A stretch of 24,012 nt of DNA, from contig CAMDRY010000010.1 in the NCBI GenBank assembly GCA_945906975.1, positions 1 through 24,012 on the forward strand. Reading direction: 5' to 3'. Below are positions 13,557-24,012 of this stretch, piece after piece (positions within the stretch are counted from its first letter, which is position 1; every line of letters begins with the position of its first letter). The notes below the pieces were generated by a model. The model saw only the letters and a list, made by a program, of their open reading frames with translations, was not told the DNA's origin and did not search any database. Both the position numbers and the translations under genes were made by a program. The DNA is from Bordetella parapertussis (GTDB lineage: Bacteria; Pseudomonadota; Gammaproteobacteria; Burkholderiales; SG8-39).

Positions 13557-14179
13557 TCCGCGTAAACCTGCTGCCCCACCGCGAGGAGCGCCGCAAGGCC
13601 CAGCGCAAGCAACTGGGTGTGCTCGCCGGCATGGTTACCGCGCTCGGCATCGCTATTGTCGTGCTGGTGCACGGTGTTATCGCCGGGTATATCGCCATCC
13701 AGACCGATCGCAACGACTTCCTGAAAAAAGAGAACACCAAGCTCGACAAGGAAATCGAAGAGATCAAGAAGCTCAAGGACGAGATTGCCGCGCTGTTGTC
13801 GCGCAAGCAGGTCATCGAAAGGCTGCAGGCCGAACGAAGCCAGTCGGTCAACCTTCTCGATCAGCTGGTTCGCCAGGTGCCGGACGGCGTCTATCTAAAA
13901 ACCCTGCGCCAGCAGGGGCTGCGCGTTGCGCTTACCGGTTACGCGCAGTCGAACGCGCGCGTGTCCACGCTGATGCGTAACTTCGGCTCATCGCCATATC
14001 TTGAAAATCCGGATCTGGTTGAAATCCGCGCCGCCACCGTGAACAACAAACGCATTTCCGAGTTCGTCATGAACGTCAGCATCAAACGTCCGCAACTCGA
14101 AGACGCCAGCAAGGCGGGCAAGGCGGCGCCGGGTGCCACTGCTGTTCCTGCCGCGGCCGCCGCTGCGAAAAAGGGCTGA
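13553..14179 (+). CDS. pilN: Type IV pilus assembly protein PilN
   Basis: A 208-residue bitopic inner-membrane protein that pairs with PilO and recruits PilM. It begins MIRVNLLPHREERRK, the conserved INLLPYR-type motif bound by PilM. A single membrane helix lies at about 22-48, a coiled coil at about 53-95, and a ferredoxin-like periplasmic domain follows (about 100-180), ending in an Ala/Lys-rich tail. GGAG at 13540-13543 gives a ribosome site 9 bases before the ATG, inside pilM. Only 3 bases separate it from pilO. Confidence 0.96.
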   Translation: MIRVNLLPHREERRKAQRKQLGVLAGMVTALGIAIVVLVHGVIAGYIAIQTDRNDFLKKENTKLDKEIEEIKKLKDEIAALLSRKQVIERLQAERSQSVNLLDQLVRQVPDGVYLKTLRQQGLRVALTGYAQSNARVSTLMRNFGSSPYLENPDLVEIRAATVNNKRISEFVMNVSIKRPQLEDASKAGKAAPGATAVPAAAAAAKKG

Positions 14180-14182
14180 GCG

Positions 14183-14824
14183 ATGAAGCAATTGCTCGAA
14201 CAATTCAAGTTCCTTAATCCGAAAGATCCGGGAAGCTGGCCGCCGCTGCCCAAGGCCGCGGCCCTGCTGGTGCTGCTGTTCGGGATTCAGGTGGGGGCCT
14301 ATTTCGGCGACTGGGCCGGACAGGTCGAAGAGCTCGATGCGGGTGCCGCGCTCGAGACCAAGCTCAAGGACGAGTACGTCAAGAAAAAGCAGCAGTCCGT
14401 CAACCTCGATCTGTACCAGCAGCAGTTGCGTGAAATCGACAGTTCATTCGGCGCCTTGCTCAAACAGCTGCCCAACCGCTCGCAAATGGACGCGTTGCTG
14501 GTTGACATCAACCAGGCAGGCCTTGGACGCGGGTTGCAATTTGATCTCTTTAAGCCGGCGCCGGCCGAGACGACGCGTGATTTTTACGCCGAACTGCCGA
14601 TCGCGATCAAGGTCACCGGGAGTTATCACGACATGGGCGCCTTCGCCAGCGACATCGGCCAGCTCTCGCGAATCGTGACCCTCAACGACCTGTCCCTCTC
14701 GGCTTCGCCCAAGGACAACTCCCTCGTCATGGATGCGACGGCCAAGACATTCCGCTATCTTGACGATGAAGAAGTCGCCAAGCAACGCAAGGCGGCGGCA
14801 CCGAAGGCGGCGGCGAAGAAATGA
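14183..14824 (+). CDS. pilO: Type IV pilus assembly protein PilO
   Basis: A 213-residue bitopic inner-membrane protein forming heterodimers with PilN and contacting PilP. A short cytoplasmic tail (including NPKDPGSWPPLPK) precedes one membrane helix at about 24-42. A coiled coil (about 45-95, LKDEYVKKKQQSVNLDLYQQQ) and a ferredoxin-like domain follow (about 100-190, with GLQFDLFKP, FYAELPIAIKVTGSYHDMGAFASDI). The C-terminus is Lys/Ala-rich. The last 4 bases overlap the pilP start. AAGGGCTGA just upstream may serve as the ribosome site. Confidence 0.96.
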   Translation: MKQLLEQFKFLNPKDPGSWPPLPKAAALLVLLFGIQVGAYFGDWAGQVEELDAGAALETKLKDEYVKKKQQSVNLDLYQQQLREIDSSFGALLKQLPNRSQMDALLVDINQAGLGRGLQFDLFKPAPAETTRDFYAELPIAIKVTGSYHDMGAFASDIGQLSRIVTLNDLSLSASPKDNSLVMDATAKTFRYLDDEEVAKQRKAAAPKAAAKK

Positions 14825-15354
14825 AAAAGCGGGCACTCATTCCCATCGCCGTGCTGCTCGCGTCCTGCGGAGGTGGCGAGTTTGCCGACCTCAAAGACGA
14901 ACTCAAGGGCCTCACCAAGGACTTGCGCGGCAAGATCGAAACCTTGCCGGTGGTCAAACCCTACGAGCCGGTGCCCTATGCCGGCTATGACATTCCCGAT
15001 CCGTTTGGCCCGGCCAAGATTGAGCTGGTCAACAAGGGCGGCGCCGTGGCCGCGCCCAAGGGCTTGCAGCCGAACCTGACCCGACCCAAAGAGCCGCTCG
15101 AAGCATTCCCGCTCGAGTCGATGCGCATGGTTGGCGTTATTCAGCAGCCAAAAATTAATTTTGGCCTGATCAAGGCGGATGCGAGCATTTACCGGGTCAA
15201 GATCGGCAATTACATGGGACAAAATTTCGGCATCATCACCAACGTCACTGAAAACCAGATCACCTTGCGTGAGCTGGTCCAGGATGCCGGTGGAGATTGG
15301 ACTGAACGGCAAAGCTTGCTACAGCTCGTCGAAGCGGGCGGAGGTGGACGATGA
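14821..15354 (+). CDS. pilP: Type IV pilus assembly lipoprotein PilP
   Basis: A 177-residue lipoprotein that bridges the PilNO dimer in the inner membrane to the N0 domain of the PilQ secretin. The signal peptide ends in the lipobox LLASC (lipidated C16), followed by a GGGEFADLKDELKGLT linker. The unstructured middle carries YDIPDPFGPAKIE, and the C-terminal beta domain (about 95-170) has PLEAFPLESMRMVGVI, YRVKIGNYMGQNFGIITNVTENQITLRELV and DWTERQSLL, the typical PilP pattern. It overlaps pilO and pilQ by 4 bases each, so translation of the cluster is tightly coupled. Confidence 0.96.
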   Translation: MKKRALIPIAVLLASCGGGEFADLKDELKGLTKDLRGKIETLPVVKPYEPVPYAGYDIPDPFGPAKIELVNKGGAVAAPKGLQPNLTRPKEPLEAFPLESMRMVGVIQQPKINFGLIKADASIYRVKIGNYMGQNFGIITNVTENQITLRELVQDAGGDWTERQSLLQLVEAGGGGR

Positions 15355-17465
15355 AGATGACATACGGCAGGATCCTGATAACAGCGCTGTTTTTCCTGGC
15401 AGGGTTTGCCCCGGAGGCGCATGCGCAGTCCAACAGCATCGACGGATTCAACGTCACCCAGCAGGGTGGGCGCATCATTGTGCGCGTCACCCTGAAGGAA
15501 GCGCTGAAAACCGCGCCGGCGAGCTTCACCGTGGCCAACCCGGCCCGTATCGCTTTTGACTTCCCCGACACCACCAACGCCCTTGGCCGCAATGCGCAGA
15601 ACATCGGCGAGAGCGAGCTGCGCAGCATGAACATGGTCCAGGCCGGCGACCGCACGCGTATGGTGCTCAACCTGCGCAACATGGTCAGCTATGACACCCA
15701 GGTCGATGGCAAGACCCTGCTGGTCACGATGACCCCGATCGCATCCGCGGCCAAACCGGGTGCGGCGACGATATCGCACTTTGCCGAGGCCAAGACCGAA
15801 GGCAAGCACAACCTGCGCGATGTGGACTTTCGCCGTGGCAAATTGGGCGAGGGCCGCCTTGTCATCGAGTTGTCCGATACCACCACCGGCATTGACATCC
15901 GACAGCAGGGGCAGAGCCTGATTGTCGACTTCCTCAAGACCAACCTGCCCGATGCGCTGAGAAAGCGCCTCGATGTCGTCGACTTCGCCACGCCGGTGCA
16001 GAGCATCAATATTTTCCCGCAGGGCGAAAACGTGCGCATGGTGATCGAGCCAAAAGGGCTTTGGGAGCACAACGCCTACCAGACCGACACCCAGTTCGTG
16101 GTCGAGGTCAAGCCGGTGCAATACGACCCGAACAAACTCACCCAGGGCAGCCGCGGCGGTTATAACGGTGAAAAATTGTCGTTGAATTTTCAGAACGTCG
16201 AAGTGCGCAGCGTGCTCAACGTCATCGCCGACTTCACCGACCTCAACATCATCACCAGCGATTCGGTCGCAGGCAACCTGACCCTGCGGCTCAAAGACGT
16301 GCCCTGGGACCAGGCGCTGGACATCATCCTGCAGACTCGCGGCCTCGACATGCGCAAGAACGGCAATGTGCTGTGGATTGCGCCGCGCGACGAGCTGGCG
16401 ACCAAGGAAAAATTGCAGCTCGAATCGCAGTCGCAGATTTCAGAACTCGAGCAGACGCGTACCGAGAGTTTCCAGCTCAATTACCAGAAGGCGGCCGAGG
16501 TGCGCACGCTGCTCGCCTCGCCGCAGCAGTCGCTGCTGTCCAAGCGCGGTAGTGCAGTGGTCGACATCCGCACCAACAAGCTGTTCGTGCAGGACGTCCC
16601 AAGCCGGCTTGAAGAGGTCAGAAAGCTGATCGCCCAGATCGACATTCCGGTGCGCCAGGTGCTGATCGAGGCGCGCATCGTCGAGGCGACCGACAATTTC
16701 AGCAAAAACCTTGGCGCGCGCTTGGGCGTGAATGCGCTTACCCCCAACACCATCACCGGCACGCGTAATTCGCCAAGGTTTGCGATCGGCGGCGGCATCA
16801 ACCAGACCTTGACCTCGACCGGCGCCGTGGCGCAGGGATTCGGCACCGCGTCCCTCGACAACAGCCTGTCGGCCAACCTGCCCGCCGGCGGTATCAGCGG
16901 GCTCCCGGCCGGCGTGTTCTCGATGATCCTGTTCAACGCCAGCCAGAACCGCTTCCTTAACCTGGAAATTTCCGCGCTTGAGGCCGATGGCAAGGGCAAG
17001 ATCATTTCCAGCCCGCGCGTCGTCACCGCCGACCAGGTCGAGGCGCTGATCGAGCAGGGGACGGAATTGCCCTACCAGCAGGCCACCTCCAGCGGTGCGA
17101 CCAGCGTGTCTTTCCGCAAGGCCAACCTGGCACTCAAGGTCAAACCGCAGATCACGCCCGATGGCAACGTCATCATGACGCTGGACATCAACAAGGACTC
17201 GGTCAGTCCGATATCCACGAGCTCGGGCCTGGCGATCGACACCAAGCACGTCAAGACCGAGGTCCTGGTCGAGAACGGCGGTACAGTGGTTATCGGCGGC
17301 ATCTACACCCAGGACGAGAACGTCAACACCACCAAGGTGCCGTTCTTCGGCGACTTGCCCGGCATCGGCGCCTTGTTCAGGAACACGCAGCGGCGGGACA
17401 ATAAAACCGAGCTGCTGGTGTTCATCACGCCGCGCGTGATCAATACCAACCTGTCTATCCGCTAA
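15351..17465 (+). CDS. pilQ: Type IV pilus outer-membrane secretin PilQ
   Basis: A 704-residue secretin forming the outer-membrane pore through which the pilus fibre passes. A Sec signal peptide ends at AHA-Q (about residue 25). Two AMIN peptidoglycan-binding domains follow (about 29-128 and 155-254). Next come the STN/N0 domain (about 274-345, LSLNFQNVEVRSVLNVIADFTDLN), a secretin N1 domain (about 373-445) and the gate-forming secretin domain (about 450-698). The last contains GKGKIISSPRVVTAD, VENGGTVVIGGIY and VPFFGDLPGIGALF before TELLVFITPRVI. Full length for a beta- or gammaproteobacterial PilQ. It starts inside the pilP stop and ends 14 bases before a strong terminator. Confidence 0.97.
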   Translation: MKMTYGRILITALFFLAGFAPEAHAQSNSIDGFNVTQQGGRIIVRVTLKEALKTAPASFTVANPARIAFDFPDTTNALGRNAQNIGESELRSMNMVQAGDRTRMVLNLRNMVSYDTQVDGKTLLVTMTPIASAAKPGAATISHFAEAKTEGKHNLRDVDFRRGKLGEGRLVIELSDTTTGIDIRQQGQSLIVDFLKTNLPDALRKRLDVVDFATPVQSINIFPQGENVRMVIEPKGLWEHNAYQTDTQFVVEVKPVQYDPNKLTQGSRGGYNGEKLSLNFQNVEVRSVLNVIADFTDLNIITSDSVAGNLTLRLKDVPWDQALDIILQTRGLDMRKNGNVLWIAPRDELATKEKLQLESQSQISELEQTRTESFQLNYQKAAEVRTLLASPQQSLLSKRGSAVVDIRTNKLFVQDVPSRLEEVRKLIAQIDIPVRQVLIEARIVEATDNFSKNLGARLGVNALTPNTITGTRNSPRFAIGGGINQTLTSTGAVAQGFGTASLDNSLSANLPAGGISGLPAGVFSMILFNASQNRFLNLEISALEADGKGKIISSPRVVTADQVEALIEQGTELPYQQATSSGATSVSFRKANLALKVKPQITPDGNVIMTLDINKDSVSPISTSSGLAIDTKHVKTEVLVENGGTVVIGGIYTQDENVNTTKVPFFGDLPGIGALFRNTQRRDNKTELLVFITPRVINTNLSIR

Positions 17466-17476
17466 GCGGATTCGCA

Positions 17477-17511
17477 GCAAAAAAAGGCCGGCCGCAAGCC
17501 GGCCTTTTTGC
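17477..17511. terminator. Strong intrinsic terminator after pilQ
   Basis: GGCCGGC (17486-17492) pairs perfectly with GCCGGCC (17498-17504) around a CGCAA loop. It is preceded by seven A (17479-17485) and followed by five T (17505-17509). The outer GC and A-run can pair with the T-run and GC, lengthening the stem. It works in either orientation and closes the pilMNOPQ operon, separating it from aroK. Confidence 0.92.
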
Positions 17512-17586
17512 TTTTCGGAGCGGCGCGTCAAAGCCGTGCATAAAACCGGAATTGGAGGCGGGCGGGGCGGGCGGTAGAATGGGCGG

Positions 17587-18120
17587 GTGAAGAACACCAG
17601 CAACATTTTTCTCGTCGGTCTGATGGGCGCCGGCAAAACCACCGTCGCGCGCCTGCTCGCGCGCAGGCTCGACCGCGCCTTTTATGACACCGACCACGAA
17701 ATCGAGCGCCGCACCGGCGTCAAAATCCCGGTGATATTCGAGATCGAGGGCGAGGTCGGGTTTCGCGCGCGCGAGTCGCTGGCGCTGGCCGAACTCGCGG
17801 CACAGGACAAGCTCGTGCTTGCCACGGGCGGGGGCGTGGTGCTGAGCCCCGAGAACCGCGCCGTGCTCAAGGAGCGCGGCATCGTTGTCTACCTGCGCGC
17901 CCAGCCGCGCGACCTGTGGCATCGTACCCGTAACGACAAAAATCGTCCCCTGCTGCAGACCCCGGATCCGCTGGGCCGCCTGCAGGAACTCTATGAGGCG
18001 CGCGACCCGCTTTACACCGAAGTCGCCGACCTAATTATTGACACCGGCCGGCCCAATGTCGGACCTCTGGTGACCCAATTGCTGATCAAACTGGAATCCC
18101 TGTGCAAACAGTCCGCGTAG
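17587..18120 (+). CDS. aroK: Shikimate kinase
   Basis: A 177-residue cytosolic kinase that phosphorylates shikimate with ATP in the pathway to chorismate and aromatic amino acids. The Walker A loop is GLMGAGKTT (11-19). The shikimate-binding aspartate lies in FYDTDHEIE (D34/D36), followed by R60 in FRARES and the GGG turn (81-83). The lid arginine is in RNDKNRPLL (R120). The GTG at 17587 gives the family N-terminus [19 protein letters not shown]; no strong ribosome site is visible. It follows the pilQ terminator, so it probably has its own promoter in the 120-bp gap, though none was recognised. Its last 19 bases overlap aroB. Confidence 0.96.
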   Translation: MKNTSNIFLVGLMGAGKTTVARLLARRLDRAFYDTDHEIERRTGVKIPVIFEIEGEVGFRARESLALAELAAQDKLVLATGGGVVLSPENRAVLKERGIVVYLRAQPRDLWHRTRNDKNRPLLQTPDPLGRLQELYEARDPLYTEVADLIIDTGRPNVGPLVTQLLIKLESLCKQSA

Positions 18121-19205
18121 AACTGGGCGACCGCGCCTATCCCATTCTTATCGGCCGCGGCCTCATTGGCAAAGCCGAGTCCTTCCTGCCCTACCTCGGC
18201 ACGCCTTCGTCCCCTTCGTCCAAGGTCGCGGCCATCGTCACCAATACCACGGTCGCCGGCTGGTACCTGAAGCCGCTCACCGCGCTGCTCGAGGCCAGCG
18301 GCGTGCGTGTGGTCGAGATCATTCTGCCCGATGGCGAAGAGCACAAGCATTGGCAGACGCTCAACCGTATCCATGATGCGCTGCTCGAGGCGCGCTGTGA
18401 CCGCAAAGTGACTCTTATCGCGCTCGGCGGCGGTGTCATCGGTGACCTCGCCGGATTTGCCGCCGCCACCTACCAGCGCGGCGTGCCCTTCATCCAAGTG
18501 CCCACCACCCTGCTCGCCCAGGTCGACTCCTCGGTTGGTGGCAAGACCGGCATCAACCATGCGCTGGGCAAAAACATGATCGGCGCTTTCCACCAGCCGC
18601 GTGCGGTGATCGCCGACCTCGCCACGCTCGACACCCTGCCCGAGCGCGAACTCAAGGCGGGCATGGCCGAGGTGGTCAAGCACGGCTTCATCCGCGACGA
18701 GGCCTATGTCGGCTTTCTTGAGAAAAACATGTCCAGGCTGCTCGCCCATGACGCCGATGCGCTGGCCCACGCCATCCGTCGTTCCGTCGAAATCAAGGCC
18801 GAAATCGTCGCCGTCGATGAGCGCGAACAAGGCCTGCGTGCCTTGCTCAATTTCGGCCACACCTTCGGCCACGGCATTGAAGCGGCCATGGGCTACGGCG
18901 TCTGGCTGCACGGCGAGGCGGTCGCGGCGGGCATGGCGCTGGCCGCCGACCTGTCGCAGCGCATGGGCCTGATCGACAGCGCCGCTGTCGAACGGGTGCG
19001 CGCGCTGGTGGCCGCCGCCGGACTGCCGGTGGCGCCGCCGCGCATCGAGCCGGCGCGTTTTATCGACCTGATGACGCACGACAAAAAATCCTCCGGCGGC
19101 AAGGTGCACTACATCCTGCTCGATGCCATCGGTCGCGCCGGTGTGCGTGGCGATGTGCCCGATTCGCTGGTGCTGCAGACGCTTGCGGCATCGCCTTCGG
19201 CCTGA
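18102..19205 (+). CDS. aroB: 3-Dehydroquinate synthase
   Basis: A 367-residue cytosolic enzyme that converts DAHP to 3-dehydroquinate, the second shikimate-pathway step, using NAD and a divalent metal. The NAD-binding region [19 protein letters not shown] lies at about 109-127, followed by [21 protein letters not shown]. The metal ligands are E190 (MAEVVKHG), H253 ([10 protein letters not shown]) and H270 (LHGEAVAAG), with the same spacing as in E. coli AroB. The start is a GTG at 18102, inside the end of aroK in another frame, with GGAA at 18092-18095 as a weak ribosome site. The overlap implies translational coupling with aroK. A terminator follows the stop. Confidence 0.97.
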   Translation: MQTVRVELGDRAYPILIGRGLIGKAESFLPYLGTPSSPSSKVAAIVTNTTVAGWYLKPLTALLEASGVRVVEIILPDGEEHKHWQTLNRIHDALLEARCDRKVTLIALGGGVIGDLAGFAAATYQRGVPFIQVPTTLLAQVDSSVGGKTGINHALGKNMIGAFHQPRAVIADLATLDTLPERELKAGMAEVVKHGFIRDEAYVGFLEKNMSRLLAHDADALAHAIRRSVEIKAEIVAVDEREQGLRALLNFGHTFGHGIEAAMGYGVWLHGEAVAAGMALAADLSQRMGLIDSAAVERVRALVAAAGLPVAPPRIEPARFIDLMTHDKKSSGGKVHYILLDAIGRAGVRGDVPDSLVLQTLAASPSA

Positions 19206-19212
19206 GGATTGA

Positions 19213-19245
19213 GGCGGCGCTTGCCCCTGCCGCCGGGTTTTTTTT
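19213..19245 (+). terminator. Intrinsic terminator after aroB
   Basis: GGCGGC (19213-19218) and GCCGCC (19229-19234) form a 6-bp GC stem with a 10-base loop, followed by GGG and a run of eight T (19238-19245). It begins 8 bases past the aroB stop and separates aroKB from gltB. Confidence 0.83.
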
Positions 19246-19284
19246 CCGGACCCATGCCGCAATGCGGAAAAGTGACCTAAGCAC

Positions 19285-19313
19285 TTGAAGTTACGGGGAT
19301 TGCGCGGTATATT
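19285..19313 (+). promoter_or_regulatory. Candidate sigma-70 promoter of gltB
   Basis: TTGAAG (19285-19290) is separated by 17 bases from TATATT (19308-19313), four and five consensus matches respectively with ideal spacing. It lies between the aroB terminator and gltB. Transcription would start near 19320, giving a leader of about 60 bases that includes the hairpin at 19339-19358. Confidence 0.6.
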
Positions 19314-19338
19314 CAATGCTTCCCCCCGAGTTATCGTG

Positions 19339-19358
19339 GCGGACCGCATTCGGTCCGC
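19339..19358 (+). promoter_or_regulatory. Perfect leader hairpin upstream of gltB
   Basis: GCGGACCG (19339-19346) and CGGTCCGC (19351-19358) form a perfect 8-bp stem with a CATT loop, ending 23 bases before the GTG start and 12 bases before the GAGAGG ribosome site. No T-run follows, so it is not a simple terminator. It could stabilise the mRNA, bind a protein, or be an operator in DNA. Confidence 0.55.
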
Positions 19359-19381
19359 TGCATCAGTACGAGAGGTGTTTC

Positions 19382-24012
<4,631 letters not shown>

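Overview
The window is GC-rich chromosomal DNA from a Gram-negative bacterium, most likely a betaproteobacterium (Burkholderiales, Rhodocyclales or Nitrosomonadales type). The main reason is gene order. A class A penicillin-binding protein gene is divergent from pilMNOPQ-aroK-aroB-gltB, and cyaY, lptM and lysA lie on its other side. This is a familiar betaproteobacterial housekeeping layout. I see no transposase, phage gene, integrase, CRISPR array, tRNA or rRNA, and no clear sign of transfer. I could not identify the genus.

Layout. (1) 138-3111, plus strand: an ECF sigma factor and its membrane anti-sigma factor (4-bp overlap), then msrP and msrQ, the periplasmic methionine sulfoxide reductase and its haem membrane partner. 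Similar ECF-like promoter elements sit before the sigma gene and before msrP. (2) 3233-7694, minus strand: an RND efflux pair, membrane fusion protein then inner-membrane pump, with no outer-membrane channel gene alongside. (3) 7805-9339, minus strand: lysA and a 44-residue lipoprotein gene, lptM. cyaY (9378-9710) diverges from lptM with only 38 bp between starts. (4) 9787-12093, minus strand: the PBP1A gene (mrcA/ponA). Its near-consensus promoter lies over the upstream ATG, so the real start is probably further in. (5) 12163-12482: a 320-bp gene-free, partly AT-rich region with short direct repeats and a hairpin. (6) 12483-17465, plus strand: pilM, pilN, pilO, pilP, pilQ, tightly coupled, encoding the type IV pilus alignment complex and outer-membrane secretin, and ending at a strong terminator. 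(7) 17587-19205, plus strand: aroK and aroB, overlapping, with their own terminator. (8) 19382 to the end, plus strand: gltB with its own promoter and a leader hairpin, cut off by the window edge just short of its C-terminus.

Functionally these are envelope and core-metabolism genes: oxidative repair of periplasmic proteins, drug efflux, lysine and shikimate synthesis, LPS-export support, iron-sulfur biogenesis, peptidoglycan synthesis, type IV pilus assembly and ammonia assimilation. I found no convincing unknown system. The items most worth a second look are the sigma/anti-sigma pair next to msrPQ with its palindromic leader, the mrcA promoter that changes the gene start, the structured region before pilM, and a collagen-like linker in the efflux fusion protein.
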